Positions 7,170 through 14,955 are shown, numbered from the stretch's first letter. The stretch: DNA of 25,900 nucleotides from an uncultured Clostridia bacterium (GCA_947036475.1 CAMQRG010000007.1:1-25900); one strand, 5' to 3'. Numbers and translations are program-made. The notes: generated from the sequence alone by a model not told the origin.

Positions 7170-7196
7170 GAAAAAATCAGCAGGAAGGCTTCTGAT

Positions 7197-7253
7197 AAGG
7201 CAGACAGGGTCCTCTATAAAAAAGCAGGCTTTGTCTGTCTTTGCTGTTTTTTT
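7197..7253 (+). terminator. Probable terminator after feoB
   Basis: AAGGCAGACA (7197-7206) can pair with TGTCTGTCTT (7232-7241) through one G-U pair, around a 25-base loop, and a run of seven T starts six bases later. The large loop and the gap to the T tract make this weaker than other terminators here. Confidence 0.45.
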
Positions 7254-7273
7254 CATTTTCCTCTTTCCTAAAT

Positions 7274-7292
7274 GCCGATATCGGGATATAAT
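7274..7292 (+). promoter_or_regulatory. Promoter region of the PilZ gene, with TATAAT and a SigD-type GCCGATAT
   Basis: TATAAT at 7287-7292 is a perfect sigma-A -10 but lacks a good -35 (CTTTCC/TTTCCT). Six bases upstream is GCCGATAT (7274-7281), a perfect flagellar sigma factor (SigD/FliA) -10, but no TAAA lies at the right distance. A 7-bp hairpin, CGTCCGG (7321-7327) with CCGGACG (7336-7342), occurs in the leader. Confidence 0.5.
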
Positions 7293-7386
7293 GATAAATA
7301 ACCAAAATGAATTGTTCCATCGTCCGGAGATGTGCCCGGACGGATATAGAATAACAGGGTATTTTACAGAAAGGATTTGAGCGTAT

Positions 7387-8025
7387 ATGGCTATCCCGAT
7401 CAATGAAACTGCAAAAATATATACCACTGATGGTTTGTACCTGCTGTCCGGACGTTTCATTTCAAAGGACGATGAAAATATACATCTGGCGGTCAGACAG
7501 AATGAAATACTGAAAGAGGGCATGACGGTAAAAGTTATACTGACAAGCAATGTGTTTGGTTTGCTGCCGTTCCACTGCAGTGTGATGCCTATACCGAAAC
7601 GCTTTGCCACACAGCAGTATGTCGGGATTGACCTGAAGATAAACGAAACGCTTCCTTCTGTGCAGCGGCGCAAAGATATCAAGGTCAGGCTGGAACGCAT
7701 GCGGGCAGAGATTGCCCTTTTGGATATCGCGACGGGCAAACCCTATGGCAAGACCTGTGAAGGTACCATTGAGGATATCAGTGCATCGGGTCTGCTGTTT
7801 ATCACGAAAGAGGAGCTTGTGGATAATCAGCAGTTCCTTATTCCGCTTCCCGCAGTTGCCCCGCAGATGATGCCGCGTGCAAAGGTCATTCGATCGCAGA
7901 AAGAGGAGGAAGGCTACATAGGTTATGGCTGCTGCTTTATGGACCTGCGGACAGGGGAAGAAGAAGCCCTGCGTCAGTATGTGTTTAAGGCACAGGTTAT
8001 GCAGCGCAGAAGCAGAGAGGAATGA
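7387..8025 (+). CDS. PilZ-domain protein (YcgR-like), predicted c-di-GMP effector
   Basis: A 212-residue cytosolic protein with a YcgR-like N-terminal domain (residues 1 to about 90) and a C-terminal PilZ domain. PilZ proteins bind cyclic di-GMP through RxxxR and D/NxSxxG. The second motif is intact as DISASG (130-135). The first is QRRKDIKV (93-100), where the last Arg is Lys, so affinity may be reduced. In many Firmicutes such proteins act as a motility brake; no flagellar gene is in view. AAGGA lies 11 bases before the ATG, a little far. The gene stands alone, between probable terminators, with a SigD-like -10 upstream. Confidence 0.85.
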   Translation: MAIPINETAKIYTTDGLYLLSGRFISKDDENIHLAVRQNEILKEGMTVKVILTSNVFGLLPFHCSVMPIPKRFATQQYVGIDLKINETLPSVQRRKDIKVRLERMRAEIALLDIATGKPYGKTCEGTIEDISASGLLFITKEELVDNQQFLIPLPAVAPQMMPRAKVIRSQKEEEGYIGYGCCFMDLRTGEEEALRQYVFKAQVMQRRSREE

Positions 8026-8039
8026 TTGAGAATAGATAA

Positions 8040-8085
8040 CGCCCCTGTCTTTATGGTTTGATATAAAGACAGGGGCGATGTTTTT
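8040..8085 (+). terminator. Strong intrinsic terminator after the PilZ gene
   Basis: A perfect 15-bp stem, CGCCCCTGTCTTTAT (8040-8054) with ATAAAGACAGGGGCG (8063-8077), and an 8-base loop, is followed by ATG and five T residues. The opposite strand lacks a T tract, so it serves the plus-strand gene only. Confidence 0.85.
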
Positions 8086-8174
8086 GTTCTGGGAAACGGA
8101 GAGAGTCAGGGGGGACTTCCGAAAGTCCTCCTTAAAATACCTGTATTTTCCAATCCCTGTTTACCCTGCGGACA

Positions 8175-9809
8175 TCATTTCCTCTCCGCTTTGCTGCAAA
8201 GTTCGTTGATTTGATTCAACAGTTTTTCCATATCGCGGTTCGCACCGCCCTTGCTCTGGCTGATAATCCGCAGCAGCCTGCTGCCCGCCATATCCAGCTG
8301 TTCTGCCAGATAGATGGCACGTCTGCCGCCTTCGGACTGCGCTTTTGCCTTAGCATGGTCATACTCTTTATGTGCCGCAGGTATCTTGACACCTTCGGCA
8401 AGCATCTGCCCTGTCAGCAGGTCGAAGCACGCCCCGCTGTACGGTGCATATGCGCGGCAGCCATGCTCCTCCCGCAGAAGCTTCGAGAAAGATTCGCAGA
8501 CGGCATCTTCCCCATGTACGATAAAGACCAGCTTTGGATTTTCCTCAAAATGCCCCAGCCAGTTCAGCAGACCCTTCTGGTCGGCATGTCCGCTGACTCC
8601 GGCAAGTTCCTCGATATGTGCTTTGACGCTGATGGTCTCTCCAAAAAGCCGCACCTCCGGCACGCCCTCTATGATATTGCGCCCCAGCGTCCCCAGAGCC
8701 TGATAACCGACAAACAAAATGGTCGATTCCGGACGCCAGAGGTTATGCTTCAAATGGTGGCGGATACGCCCCGCTTCGCACATACCCGACGCCGAAATAA
8801 TGACCTTCGGGTCTTTGTCAAAATTGATTGCCTGTGATTCCTCAGCTGTGACGGCGAGTTTCAGCCCGGGAAATTCCAGCGGGTTGATGCCCTGTTTGAC
8901 AAGCTGCATCGCCTTAAAATCGAAACAGTCCAGCTCGTTGTCCACAAAGACCTTTGTCGCATCTATGGCAAGCGGGCTGTCTACATACACCTTGAAATGG
9001 TCATGTCCCGTTACAAGCCTGCGTTCCTTGATTTCGCGGATAAAATAGAGCATTTCCTGCGTGCGTCCGACTGCGAAAGCCGGAATGACAAGATTTCCGC
9101 CGCGGTCCAGTGTTTCCTGTATGTATCTTGCCAGCTCTGCTTCGTAATCCGGCGGGGCATTATGGATACGGTCGCCGTAGGTACATTCCATGATAACGTA
9201 ATCAGCAGATTCTGTAAAATGCGGGTCGTGTATGATGGGCTGGTTGATATTGCCGATATCGCCGGAAAATACCACCTTTTTTGTCACGCCGTTTTCCGTC
9301 AGCCAAATTTCCATGCTGGACGAGCCGAGCAGATGCCCGACGTCTGTAAACCGCAGAGAGATTCCCTCGCATACGGGTATTTTTTCTTCATATTCGCAGG
9401 GGATAAAATGCTCCATGACTGCCATAGCTTCCTTTGTGGTATAAAGCGGCTCAAACTGAGGCGCGCCTGCGCGGCGTGCTTTACGGTTGCGCCAGGCTGC
9501 TTCAAATTCCTGAATATGCGCGCTGTCCAGCAGCATGATGCGGCAGAGGTCAGTCGTGGCTTCTGTGGCGTAAATCTTGCCCTGGAACCCGTTTTTGTAA
9601 AGCTGGGGCAGCAGCCCGGAATGGTCGATATGTGCGTGGGACAGAAAAACATAATCGACTGCTGCGGCCGAAACGGGTATTTCCTGATTTTCGTAAATAT
9701 CATGCCCCTGCTCCATGCCGCAGTCCAGCAGGATATGCTTTCCACGGCTTTCGATGTAGTGGCAGCTGCCTGTTACTTCATGGTCCGCGCCCAAAAACAT
9801 CAGTTTCAT
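8175..9809 (-). CDS. Metallo-beta-lactamase / beta-CASP family nuclease-like protein
   Basis: A 544-residue protein of the beta-CASP branch of the metallo-beta-lactamase fold, a branch that contains RNA-processing nucleases such as CPSF73 and RNase J. The zinc site SHAHIDH (residues 57-63) is complete. Further markers are the His in VGHLLGSSS, SGDIGN, the beta-CASP pieces VYVDSPLA and IISASGMCEAGRIRHHL, and the C-terminal SGHADQKGLLNWL and FIVHGE. It lacks the RNase J C-terminal layout and ends in a charged helical tail. The ATG at 9809 has AAGGGGGG 6 bases upstream. It is transcribed alone from its own promoter. RNA cleavage is inferred from family; the real substrate is unknown. Confidence 0.88.
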   Translation of the reverse strand: MKLMFLGADHEVTGSCHYIESRGKHILLDCGMEQGHDIYENQEIPVSAAAVDYVFLSHAHIDHSGLLPQLYKNGFQGKIYATEATTDLCRIMLLDSAHIQEFEAAWRNRKARRAGAPQFEPLYTTKEAMAVMEHFIPCEYEEKIPVCEGISLRFTDVGHLLGSSSMEIWLTENGVTKKVVFSGDIGNINQPIIHDPHFTESADYVIMECTYGDRIHNAPPDYEAELARYIQETLDRGGNLVIPAFAVGRTQEMLYFIREIKERRLVTGHDHFKVYVDSPLAIDATKVFVDNELDCFDFKAMQLVKQGINPLEFPGLKLAVTAEESQAINFDKDPKVIISASGMCEAGRIRHHLKHNLWRPESTILFVGYQALGTLGRNIIEGVPEVRLFGETISVKAHIEELAGVSGHADQKGLLNWLGHFEENPKLVFIVHGEDAVCESFSKLLREEHGCRAYAPYSGACFDLLTGQMLAEGVKIPAAHKEYDHAKAKAQSEGGRRAIYLAEQLDMAGSRLLRIISQSKGGANRDMEKLLNQINELCSKAERK

Positions 9810-9896
9810 AAAAATTCCCCCCTTAACAGTTTTATAAAAATCATACCGTTTTCCTGATTCTATTTGTGATATAAAGACAAATGTATCCCTGACAAT

Positions 9897-9925
9897 AGTA
9901 TATGCTTTTTTTCTTTGGCTGACAA
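9897..9925 (-). promoter_or_regulatory. Sigma-A promoter of the beta-CASP gene
   Basis: The minus strand has TTGTCA (9925-9920), 17 bases, then TATACT (9902-9897). This gives a leader of about 80 bases. It shares the 381-base gap 9810-10190 with the glgB promoter region; the rest of the gap holds a small hairpin at 10101 and no gene I can support. Confidence 0.7.
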
Positions 9926-9984
9926 GACCCATGGCAAATTGCCGTATTTCGCCGCATGTGTAAAAAAATCATGCTATTTGGGGC

Positions 9985-10013
9985 TGGAAAAATCCTGCCG
10001 GATAGTATATGAT
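9985..10013 (+). promoter_or_regulatory. Possible promoter of glgB
   Basis: TGGAAA (9985-9990), 17 bases, TATGAT (10008-10013). The -35 is weak. A second -10-like GATAAT follows at 10017. The leader would be about 170 bases and contains the GCAAAAC/GTTTTGC hairpin. Confidence 0.4.
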
Positions 10014-10100
10014 AGTGATAATAGAATTTTATGCAGATTCAGAGCATGATGTCTGCGATTTTACTATGTAAGGGAGATTTCCTCCTGACCCCGAATTGCG

Positions 10101-10117
10101 GCAAAACTATGTTTTGC
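10101..10117. repeat. Hairpin resembling the D module of the dispersed palindromic family
   Basis: GCAAAAC (10101-10107) and GTTTTGC (10111-10117) form a perfect 7-bp stem with a TAT loop in the glgB leader. It resembles the hairpin after glgB at 12544-12564 (CCGCAAAAC, loop TGT). It may be an isolated D module; no A or B module is beside it. Confidence 0.4.
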
Positions 10118-10190
10118 GGGTGATTTTATGAAACATCATAACACAAAAAGGCGTAAAGCCTTCAGAATATCTCAAAAAGGAGATGGCAGT

Positions 10191-12455
10191 ATGGCAACAA
10201 CAGATTTAAATGAAATTTTCAACATTGTGAACGGAGAACATGGCGATCCGCATACGGTGCTGGGGATGCATGAAGCAGAGCTGAAAGGCAGGCGTATGGT
10301 GATCGTAAGAGCCTACCTGCCCGGGGCTGAGGCAATTACAGTCATCGATACGGTCAACAAGCGCAAAAAATACCCTATGGAGAAAATCCATCAGGATGGA
10401 TTTTTTGAGACAGTCATTGAGGACAGGGAGGAATGGTTCCGTTACATGCTGGAATATACCGATGGTACGGGACACAGCTGGAAGGGATACGACCCTTATT
10501 CCTTCGAGCCTTCCATCTCGGAATATGACCGCTATCTTTTTGGCGCAGGTACACATTATGAAATTTATGAGAAAATGGGCGGGCGGCTCATTACGCATGG
10601 CGGCGTAAAAGGTGCGTCTTTTACGGTTTGGGCGCCCAATGCGAAGAGCGTCAGTGTTATCGGTGATTTTAACCTCTGGGACAGCCGCAGGAATCCTATG
10701 CGCCTGCTTGGGGAATCCGGCGTCTGGGAAATCTTCATTCCCGGCCTGAAGGAAGGCGACCTGTATAAATTCCATGTGACACAGTGCGACGGCAGACGTG
10801 TAGATAAGACGGACCCGTATGGCCTGTTTTTCCAGAAACGTCCGGATACGGCAGCTGTGCTTTATCCGCTGAAACGTTATAAATGGAAGGATACACGCTG
10901 GATGACAGCGCGGAAAAAGACGGACGCGCTGAAAAAGCCTATGAATATTTATGAGGTGCATCTCGGCTCATGGAAACGTGTGCCGGAGGAGGGCAACCGT
11001 TTCCTGACATATACGGAAATGGCGGAGCAGCTTGTGCCGTATGTGAAGGAGATGGGCTTTTCACATATTGAACTGATGCCGGTAGAAGAACATCCGTTTG
11101 ACGGCAGCTGGGGGTATCAGGTAACGGGCTACTATGCGCCCACCAGCCGTTATGGTACTCCCGATGAATTTAAGTATTTCGTAGATACCTGCCACCAGAA
11201 TGGTATTGGTGTTATTCTGGACTGGGTGCCTGCGCATTTCCCGCGTGATAATTTCGCACTGGCGCGCTTCGACGGCACCGCGCTTTATGAGCATGAGGAT
11301 TCCCGCCGCGGCGAACACCGCCAGTGGGGGACGTATATCTTTAATTACGGCAGAAAGGAAGTTACAAATTTCCTGCTGGCAAACGGCATTTTCTGGACGC
11401 AGGCGTACCATCTGGACGGGCTGCGGGTAGATGCTGTTGCGTCCATGCTCTATCTGGATTTTGCGAAGGATGAAGGCGAATGGCTGCCGAACCAGTATGG
11501 CGGTACGGAAAATATTGAAGCAGTGGAATTTTTGAAGCACATGAATTCCGTATTGGTCGGTCAGGGCAACGGTGCGATACTCATTGCCGAGGAATCTACC
11601 TCGTGGGAAGGCGTGACGAAGGACGTGAAAGAGAACGGACTTGGCTTCACGCTGAAATGGAACATGGGCTGGATGAATGACTTCCTTGACTATATCCATT
11701 ATGACCCGATTTACCGGAAATACCACCACAATAAGCTGACGTTCGGCATGGCGTACCATTTTTCGGAAAATTTCATACTTGTGCTTTCGCATGATGAGGT
11801 CGTGCATGAAAAAAGCTCTATGGTCGGGAAAATGCCGGGGGACGACTGGCAGAGATTTGCGAACCTGCGTCTGGCGTATGGGTTCATGTATGGGCACCCG
11901 GGGAAAAAGCTGCTGTTCATGGGCGGCGAATTTGGGCAGTATCAGGAATGGTGCGAAGCACGCAGCCTGGACTGGCATCTGCTCCAGTATGCGGACCATA
12001 TCCATATGCAGACATATATGAAGGAACTGAACCACCTGTATCTGGCGGAAAAACCGTTCTGGGAAAAGGATTATGATGCGGACGGGTTTTCGTGGATAGA
12101 GTGTGATGATAAGGACAGCTCGGTGGTTTCGTTCGTGCGCAGGAGTGCGGATAAAGAGCTGGTGTTTGTATGTAATTTCACGCCGAATACGTATTTTGAG
12201 TTCAGGCTGGGCGTACCCGCGGAAGGCGTGTATAAGGAGATATTTAACAGTGATGAAACGCGCTTCGGGGGCAGCGGCGTTGTGAACAAAAAAGCGGTGC
12301 GGAGTGAGCCGGTGGCATGGAACAGGTGCCAGCAGAGTGTGAACATTTGCGTGCCGCCGCTCGGCATGACGGTGCTGGAGCGTGAGCCGAAGCCTGCCGC
12401 GCCTGTGAAAGAAAAAAAGAATGCACCTGCCAGGGTGAAAAAAGTTAAAGAATAA
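10191..12455 (+). CDS. glgB: 1,4-alpha-glucan branching enzyme
   Basis: A 754-residue glycogen branching enzyme of glycoside hydrolase family 13. It cuts alpha-1,4-glucan chains and re-attaches them in alpha-1,6 linkage. A CBM48-type N-terminal domain (ASFTVWAPNAKSVSVIGDFN) precedes the barrel. Catalytic residues are Asp414 in GLRVDAVASM, Glu467 in LIAEES and Asp535 in SHDEVVHE; YQVTGYYAPTSRYG is the family's early signature. The ATG at 10191 is chosen for AAGGAG 8 bases upstream; the frame is open 21 codons further but with no binding site. The end is unusual: after the conserved beta domain comes a Pro/Ala/Lys tail (KPAAPVKEKKNAPARVKK) of about 25 residues. No other glycogen gene is adjacent. 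A palindromic repeat cluster follows the stop. Confidence 0.96.
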   Translation: MATTDLNEIFNIVNGEHGDPHTVLGMHEAELKGRRMVIVRAYLPGAEAITVIDTVNKRKKYPMEKIHQDGFFETVIEDREEWFRYMLEYTDGTGHSWKGYDPYSFEPSISEYDRYLFGAGTHYEIYEKMGGRLITHGGVKGASFTVWAPNAKSVSVIGDFNLWDSRRNPMRLLGESGVWEIFIPGLKEGDLYKFHVTQCDGRRVDKTDPYGLFFQKRPDTAAVLYPLKRYKWKDTRWMTARKKTDALKKPMNIYEVHLGSWKRVPEEGNRFLTYTEMAEQLVPYVKEMGFSHIELMPVEEHPFDGSWGYQVTGYYAPTSRYGTPDEFKYFVDTCHQNGIGVILDWVPAHFPRDNFALARFDGTALYEHEDSRRGEHRQWGTYIFNYGRKEVTNFLLANGIFWTQAYHLDGLRVDAVASMLYLDFAKDEGEWLPNQYGGTENIEAVEFLKHMNSVLVGQGNGAILIAEESTSWEGVTKDVKENGLGFTLKWNMGWMNDFLDYIHYDPIYRKYHHNKLTFGMAYHFSENFILVLSHDEVVHEKSSMVGKMPGDDWQRFANLRLAYGFMYGHPGKKLLFMGGEFGQYQEWCEARSLDWHLLQYADHIHMQTYMKELNHLYLAEKPFWEKDYDADGFSWIECDDKDSSVVSFVRRSADKELVFVCNFTPNTYFEFRLGVPAEGVYKEIFNSDETRFGGSGVVNKKAVRSEPVAWNRCQQSVNICVPPLGMTVLEREPKPAAPVKEKKNAPARVKKVKE

Positions 12456-12461
12456 GACGGT

Positions 12462-12645
12462 AGGGCGCTGCCCTCTGGCACCCTGTTTCCGCAGGGCGGG
12501 CGAAGCCCGTTTTTGCCACAAGCAAAAATGCCTGACCCATTTTCCGCAAAACTGTATTTGGCGGGACAAGAGGGCAGAACCTCCAGCTGTATGGATATGT
12601 GGCCGACAGTAAAGTCCCTGGCCAGGCCCCAGGGTCTTTGTGTCT
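12462..12645. repeat. Palindromic repeat cluster downstream of glgB (degenerate copy, E1)
   Basis: This stretch has five stems in a row. AGGGC/GCCCT with loop GCT is at 12462-12474, CGGGC/GCCCG with loop GAA at 12497-12509, TTTTTGC/GCAAAAA at 12510-12528, an imperfect CCGC...GCGG stem at 12544-12564, and CCCTGG/CCAGGG at 12616-12634. The last is followed by GGGTCTTTGTGTCTTG, the outer tail of the family. The order fits a worn head-to-head pair of the elements described from 14.8 kb on. The first stems may also stop glgB transcription. Confidence 0.55.
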
Positions 12646-12667
12646 TGAAAAAAATATCGGTTTGTTA

Positions 12668-12696
12668 TTGACGTTACGGCGGTTTTTGTGTATAAT
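12668..12696 (+). promoter_or_regulatory. Strong sigma-A promoter of rpsU-yqeY
   Basis: TTGACG (12668-12673), 17 bases, TATAAT (12691-12696). One mismatch to consensus. Transcription should start near 12703, giving a leader of about 80 bases to rpsU. Confidence 0.88.
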
Positions 12697-12784
12697 TCTA
12701 AAATGTATGGTAAAAAAGGCGAATAGCCGCTTTTCCTGCCGTACTGCACCAAACGAATCTCGCATCTGGGAGGGAGGGAAATTC

Positions 12785-12961
12785 ATGTCGGAGGTAAAAG
12801 TTAAAGAAAATGAATCCTTGGACAGCGCGCTTCGCCGGTTCAAAAGAACCTGTGCCAGAGATGGTATCATGGGCGAAGTACGCAAAAGAGAGCATTATGA
12901 CAAGCCCAGCGTAAAGCGCAAAAAGAAATCCGAAGCCGCCAGAAAACGTAAATTCAGATAA
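12785..12961 (+). CDS. rpsU: 30S ribosomal protein S21
   Basis: A 58-residue, strongly basic protein matching ribosomal protein S21: V..NESLDSALRRFKRTCARDG, then a KREHYDKPSVKRKKK run and a basic C-terminus. S21 binds the small subunit near the 3' end of 16S rRNA and helps start translation of natural mRNAs. GGGAGGG lies 6 bases before the ATG. It heads a two-gene operon with yqeY, 35 bases downstream, a very common pairing in Firmicutes. Confidence 0.96.
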   Translation: MSEVKVKENESLDSALRRFKRTCARDGIMGEVRKREHYDKPSVKRKKKSEAARKRKFR

Positions 12962-12996
12962 TTACAGATTTTTTCACGGCGAAAAGGGATGATTGT

Positions 12997-13446
12997 ATGT
13001 CATTAAAAGAGCAGCTTTTTGCAGATTTGAAAACTGCTATGAAAGAAAAGGATACCCTGCGGAAGGATACCGTACAGCTGATCCGCTCCGGTATATTGCA
13101 GATCGAGAAGGATAATAAGATCGAACTGGACGATGAAGGCGTGCTGGACGTTATTTCCAGGCAGCTGAAAAGCAGGCGGGACGCCCTTCCTGATTTTCTG
13201 AAAAGCGGCAGGACAGACCTGGTTGAGAAACTCAATAAGGAAATCGAGATTTTGTTAAGCTACCTTCCAGAGCAGTTAAACGAAGACGAGATCAAGAAGA
13301 TTGTGGAGGAAGCAGTAGCCGAAATCGGTGCGGCTTCTATTAAGGACATGGGCAAGGTCATGGCGTCTGTTACGCCGAAGGTAAAGGGCCGTGCGGATAT
13401 GAAGCTCGTCGGAGGCTTTGTAAAGAAGATGCTCCAGGGCAACTGA
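12997..13446 (+). CDS. yqeY: GatB/YqeY domain protein
   Basis: A 149-residue helical protein of the YqeY family, related to the C-terminal tRNA-binding part of the GatB amidotransferase subunit. Typical stretches are DLKTAMKEKDTLRKDTVQLI, IEILLSYLPEQL, and the end DMGKVMASVTPKVKGRADMKLV. It lacks the catalytic GatB domain. A role in tRNA-linked amidation or quality control has been suggested from homology only. AAGGGA lies 7 bases before the ATG. It shares the rpsU promoter and ends at a strong terminator. Confidence 0.95.
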   Translation: MSLKEQLFADLKTAMKEKDTLRKDTVQLIRSGILQIEKDNKIELDDEGVLDVISRQLKSRRDALPDFLKSGRTDLVEKLNKEIEILLSYLPEQLNEDEIKKIVEEAVAEIGAASIKDMGKVMASVTPKVKGRADMKLVGGFVKKMLQGN

Positions 13447-13509
13447 TATTCGCGGCGCAATGCCCGCAATAGTATGCGCCGGATACGGCGGCGCAGAAAA
13501 AAGCACGAA

Positions 13510-13553
13510 AAAAGCGGTAAAACTTGAATGGTTTTGCCGCTTTTCTTTTTTTT
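13510..13553 (+). terminator. Intrinsic terminator of rpsU-yqeY
   Basis: A 14-bp stem (AAAAGCGGTAAAAC at 13510-13523 with GTTTTGCCGCTTTT at 13531-13544, one U-G pair) and 7-base loop are followed by C and eight T residues. Confidence 0.9.
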
Positions 13554-13580
13554 GTCTTTTTCTCAAGGACATTTTATACA
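13552..13580 (+). promoter_or_regulatory. Possible promoter of a small RNA
   Basis: TTGTCT (13552-13557), 17 bases, TATACA (13575-13580): four of six matches in each box and ideal spacing. It begins inside the T tract of the preceding terminator. The predicted start is near 13587. Confidence 0.45.
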
Positions 13581-13586
13581 AATAAA

Positions 13587-13688
13587 TAGTGCATTTCAAA
13601 CAAAGTTTGGAAAAATATCCAAAAATAACCAGCCGATATGCTTTGAGCATACAATGCATGATTCCCTGCCGGATTTCCGGCTTTTTTT
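13587..13688 (+). ncRNA. Candidate small RNA or attenuated leader, about 100 nt
   Basis: The segment lies between a promoter-like pair and an intrinsic terminator and has no credible reading frame. It can form CAAAC/GTTTG (13597-13609) or, as an alternative using the same bases, TTTGGA/TCCAAA (13606-13623). Next comes TATGCT/AGCATA with loop TTG (13637-13651), then the terminator stem. A separate consensus promoter for the ABC transporter starts four bases after its T tract, so the RNA looks like its own unit. No known RNA family was recognised. The ends are estimates. Confidence 0.4.
13668..13688 (+). terminator. Intrinsic terminator of the candidate small RNA
   Basis: GCCGG (13668-13672) and CCGGC (13677-13681) with loop ATTT are followed directly by seven T residues. 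No gene lies between it and the yqeY terminator, so it must end some other transcript. Confidence 0.75.
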
Positions 13689-13691
13689 GTA

Positions 13692-13719
13692 TTGACATCG
13701 AAGCATAGCGTGCTATAAT
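13692..13719 (+). promoter_or_regulatory. Very strong promoter of the ABC transporter operon
   Basis: TTGACA (13692-13697), 16 bases, then TGC and TATAAT (13714-13719): both boxes perfect plus an extended -10. The leader (about 13726-13821) contains the palindromes GCGTATACGC, TGCGC/GCGCA with loop AAAA, and ATCAAATATTTGAT, which could be operators. Confidence 0.92.
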
Positions 13720-13821
13720 ATGCTTTATCAATGCAACGCGTATACGCATACAAGTACAAAAGCAAAAAACAAATGTGCGCAAAAGCGCATCAAATATTTG
13801 ATAATGAGGGAGAGGATTACT

Positions 13822-14817
13822 ATGAAAATGAAGAAAATTACGGGCATAATCGCCGCGTCTATGGCGATGGCTCTGGCAGTTACAGCCTGCGGCGGCTCTG
13901 CCCAGCCTGCGGAAAAAGACAGCGCGGAAGACGGCGGTGCAAAGGTTTACACCGTTGGCATCGTGCAGCAGCTGGAGCATCCTGCGCTGGATGCGGCAAC
14001 TGCGGGCTTTCAGGATAAGCTGACAGAACTGCTGGGCGACAGCATCACTTTTGACTACCAAAACGCACAGGGCGAGCAGACGAACTGCACGACCATTGCG
14101 ACGAAATTTGTATCTGACGGCGTTGACCTGATTATGGCAAATGCGACTTCAGCTTTGCAGTCCGCGGCGGCAGCAACTTCCGAAATCCCTGTTATCGGTA
14201 CGTCCGTAACAGACTTTAAGACAGCCGGCGTCATTGAGGAGAACGATGCACCCGGGCGGAACGTGACCGGCGTTTCCGACCTTGCACCTGTTGACGAACA
14301 GATTGCCCTGCTGCAAAGAGTATGCCCGGATGCTGCAAAGGTAGCTATTGTATATTGCAGTGCGGAGCCGAATTCTGTATTCCAGTCTGAGCTGGCACAG
14401 GGATACCTGAGCGATGCGGGTCTGGAATTTGCAGAATACACAGCGGCGGATTCCAACGAGGTACAGGCGGTCATCACAAAGGCTGTCAGCGAATGTGATA
14501 CCGTATACATCCCTACAGACAATACCATGGCAAATAATATGGAAATCATCAAAAATGTAACGGTGCCTGCTGGCATTCCTGTTATCTGCGGTGAGGAAAA
14601 CATGTGCGGTAGCGGCGGGCTTGCGACGCTGAGCATCAGCTACTACGAGCTGGGCCAGAAAGCGGGCGAAATGGCATATGACGTCCTTGTAAACGGTGCA
14701 AACCCTGCGGAAATGCCGATTGCGTTTGTTTCAGATAATATTACACCGAAATACAATGCAGAGGTTGCAACGGCAATCGGGGTTGAAGTTCCGGAGGATT
14801 TAGTAGCAATTGAGTGA
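13822..14817 (+). CDS. ABC transporter substrate-binding lipoprotein (TrpX-like family)
   Basis: A 331-residue lipoprotein. The signal peptide ends in the lipobox VTAC with the lipid-bearing Cys at residue 23, followed by a GGSAQPAEKDSAEDGG spacer. The mature part has the two-lobed binding-protein pattern of the family found beside TrpY/TrpZ-like permeases: VGIVQQLEHPALDAATAGF, DLIMANATSALQSAAAAT, IPVIGTSVTDF, GRNVTGVSDLAPVDEQI, VCGEE-like PVICGEENMCG, and SISYYELGQKAGEMA. Related proteins bind aromatic amino acids or other small solutes; the ligand here cannot be told. The ATG at 13822 has GGGAGAGG 6 bases upstream. The permease and ATPase follow, after an interval holding two palindromic elements. 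Confidence 0.9.
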   Translation: MKMKKITGIIAASMAMALAVTACGGSAQPAEKDSAEDGGAKVYTVGIVQQLEHPALDAATAGFQDKLTELLGDSITFDYQNAQGEQTNCTTIATKFVSDGVDLIMANATSALQSAAAATSEIPVIGTSVTDFKTAGVIEENDAPGRNVTGVSDLAPVDEQIALLQRVCPDAAKVAIVYCSAEPNSVFQSELAQGYLSDAGLEFAEYTAADSNEVQAVITKAVSECDTVYIPTDNTMANNMEIIKNVTVPAGIPVICGEENMCGSGGLATLSISYYELGQKAGEMAYDVLVNGANPAEMPIAFVSDNITPKYNAEVATAIGVEVPEDLVAIE

Positions 14818-14837
14818 TAATGCCGCTCTGTTAGTGT

Positions 14838-14921
14838 GGGGCTCTGACCAGGACCCCGCCGCTTTCTTGAAAGAAAGCGGGCAAAGAAATTTACTGCCAG
14901 CCGCATATCCATGCGGCTGGC
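14838..14921 (-). repeat. Palindromic element E2 (A-B-D on plus strand)
   Basis: Module A is GGGG (14838-14841) with CCCC (14854-14857). Module B is the perfect 10-bp stem CCGCTTTCTT (14859-14868) and AAGAAAGCGG (14871-14880). The linker GCAAAGAAATTTA follows at 14881-14893. Module D is the perfect 11-bp stem GCCAGCCGCAT (14896-14906) and ATGCGGCTGGC (14911-14921), followed by GTTGTTT, so it may also weaken read-through from the binding-protein gene. It faces E3. Confidence 0.8.
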
Positions 14922-14955
14922 GTTGTTTCCAAGAATGATTGGGTAACGAAAGATT

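Noticed and set aside
7301..7386. c-di-GMP riboswitch before the PilZ gene
   Set aside because: Only one 7-bp hairpin; the conserved core and tetraloop of known classes are missing.
5409..7739. Open frame of 776 codons on the minus strand
   Set aside because: It is antisense to feoB and the PilZ gene, whose motifs are complete; its product is His/Gln/Arg-rich and resembles no protein.
11061..12752. Open frame of 563 codons on the minus strand
   Set aside because: It is antisense to glgB and runs through the repeat cluster; no ribosome binding site or domain.
13726..13821. T-box or other amino-acid riboswitch before the ABC transporter
   Set aside because: The leader is too short, lacks the T-box core sequence and has no terminator between promoter and gene.
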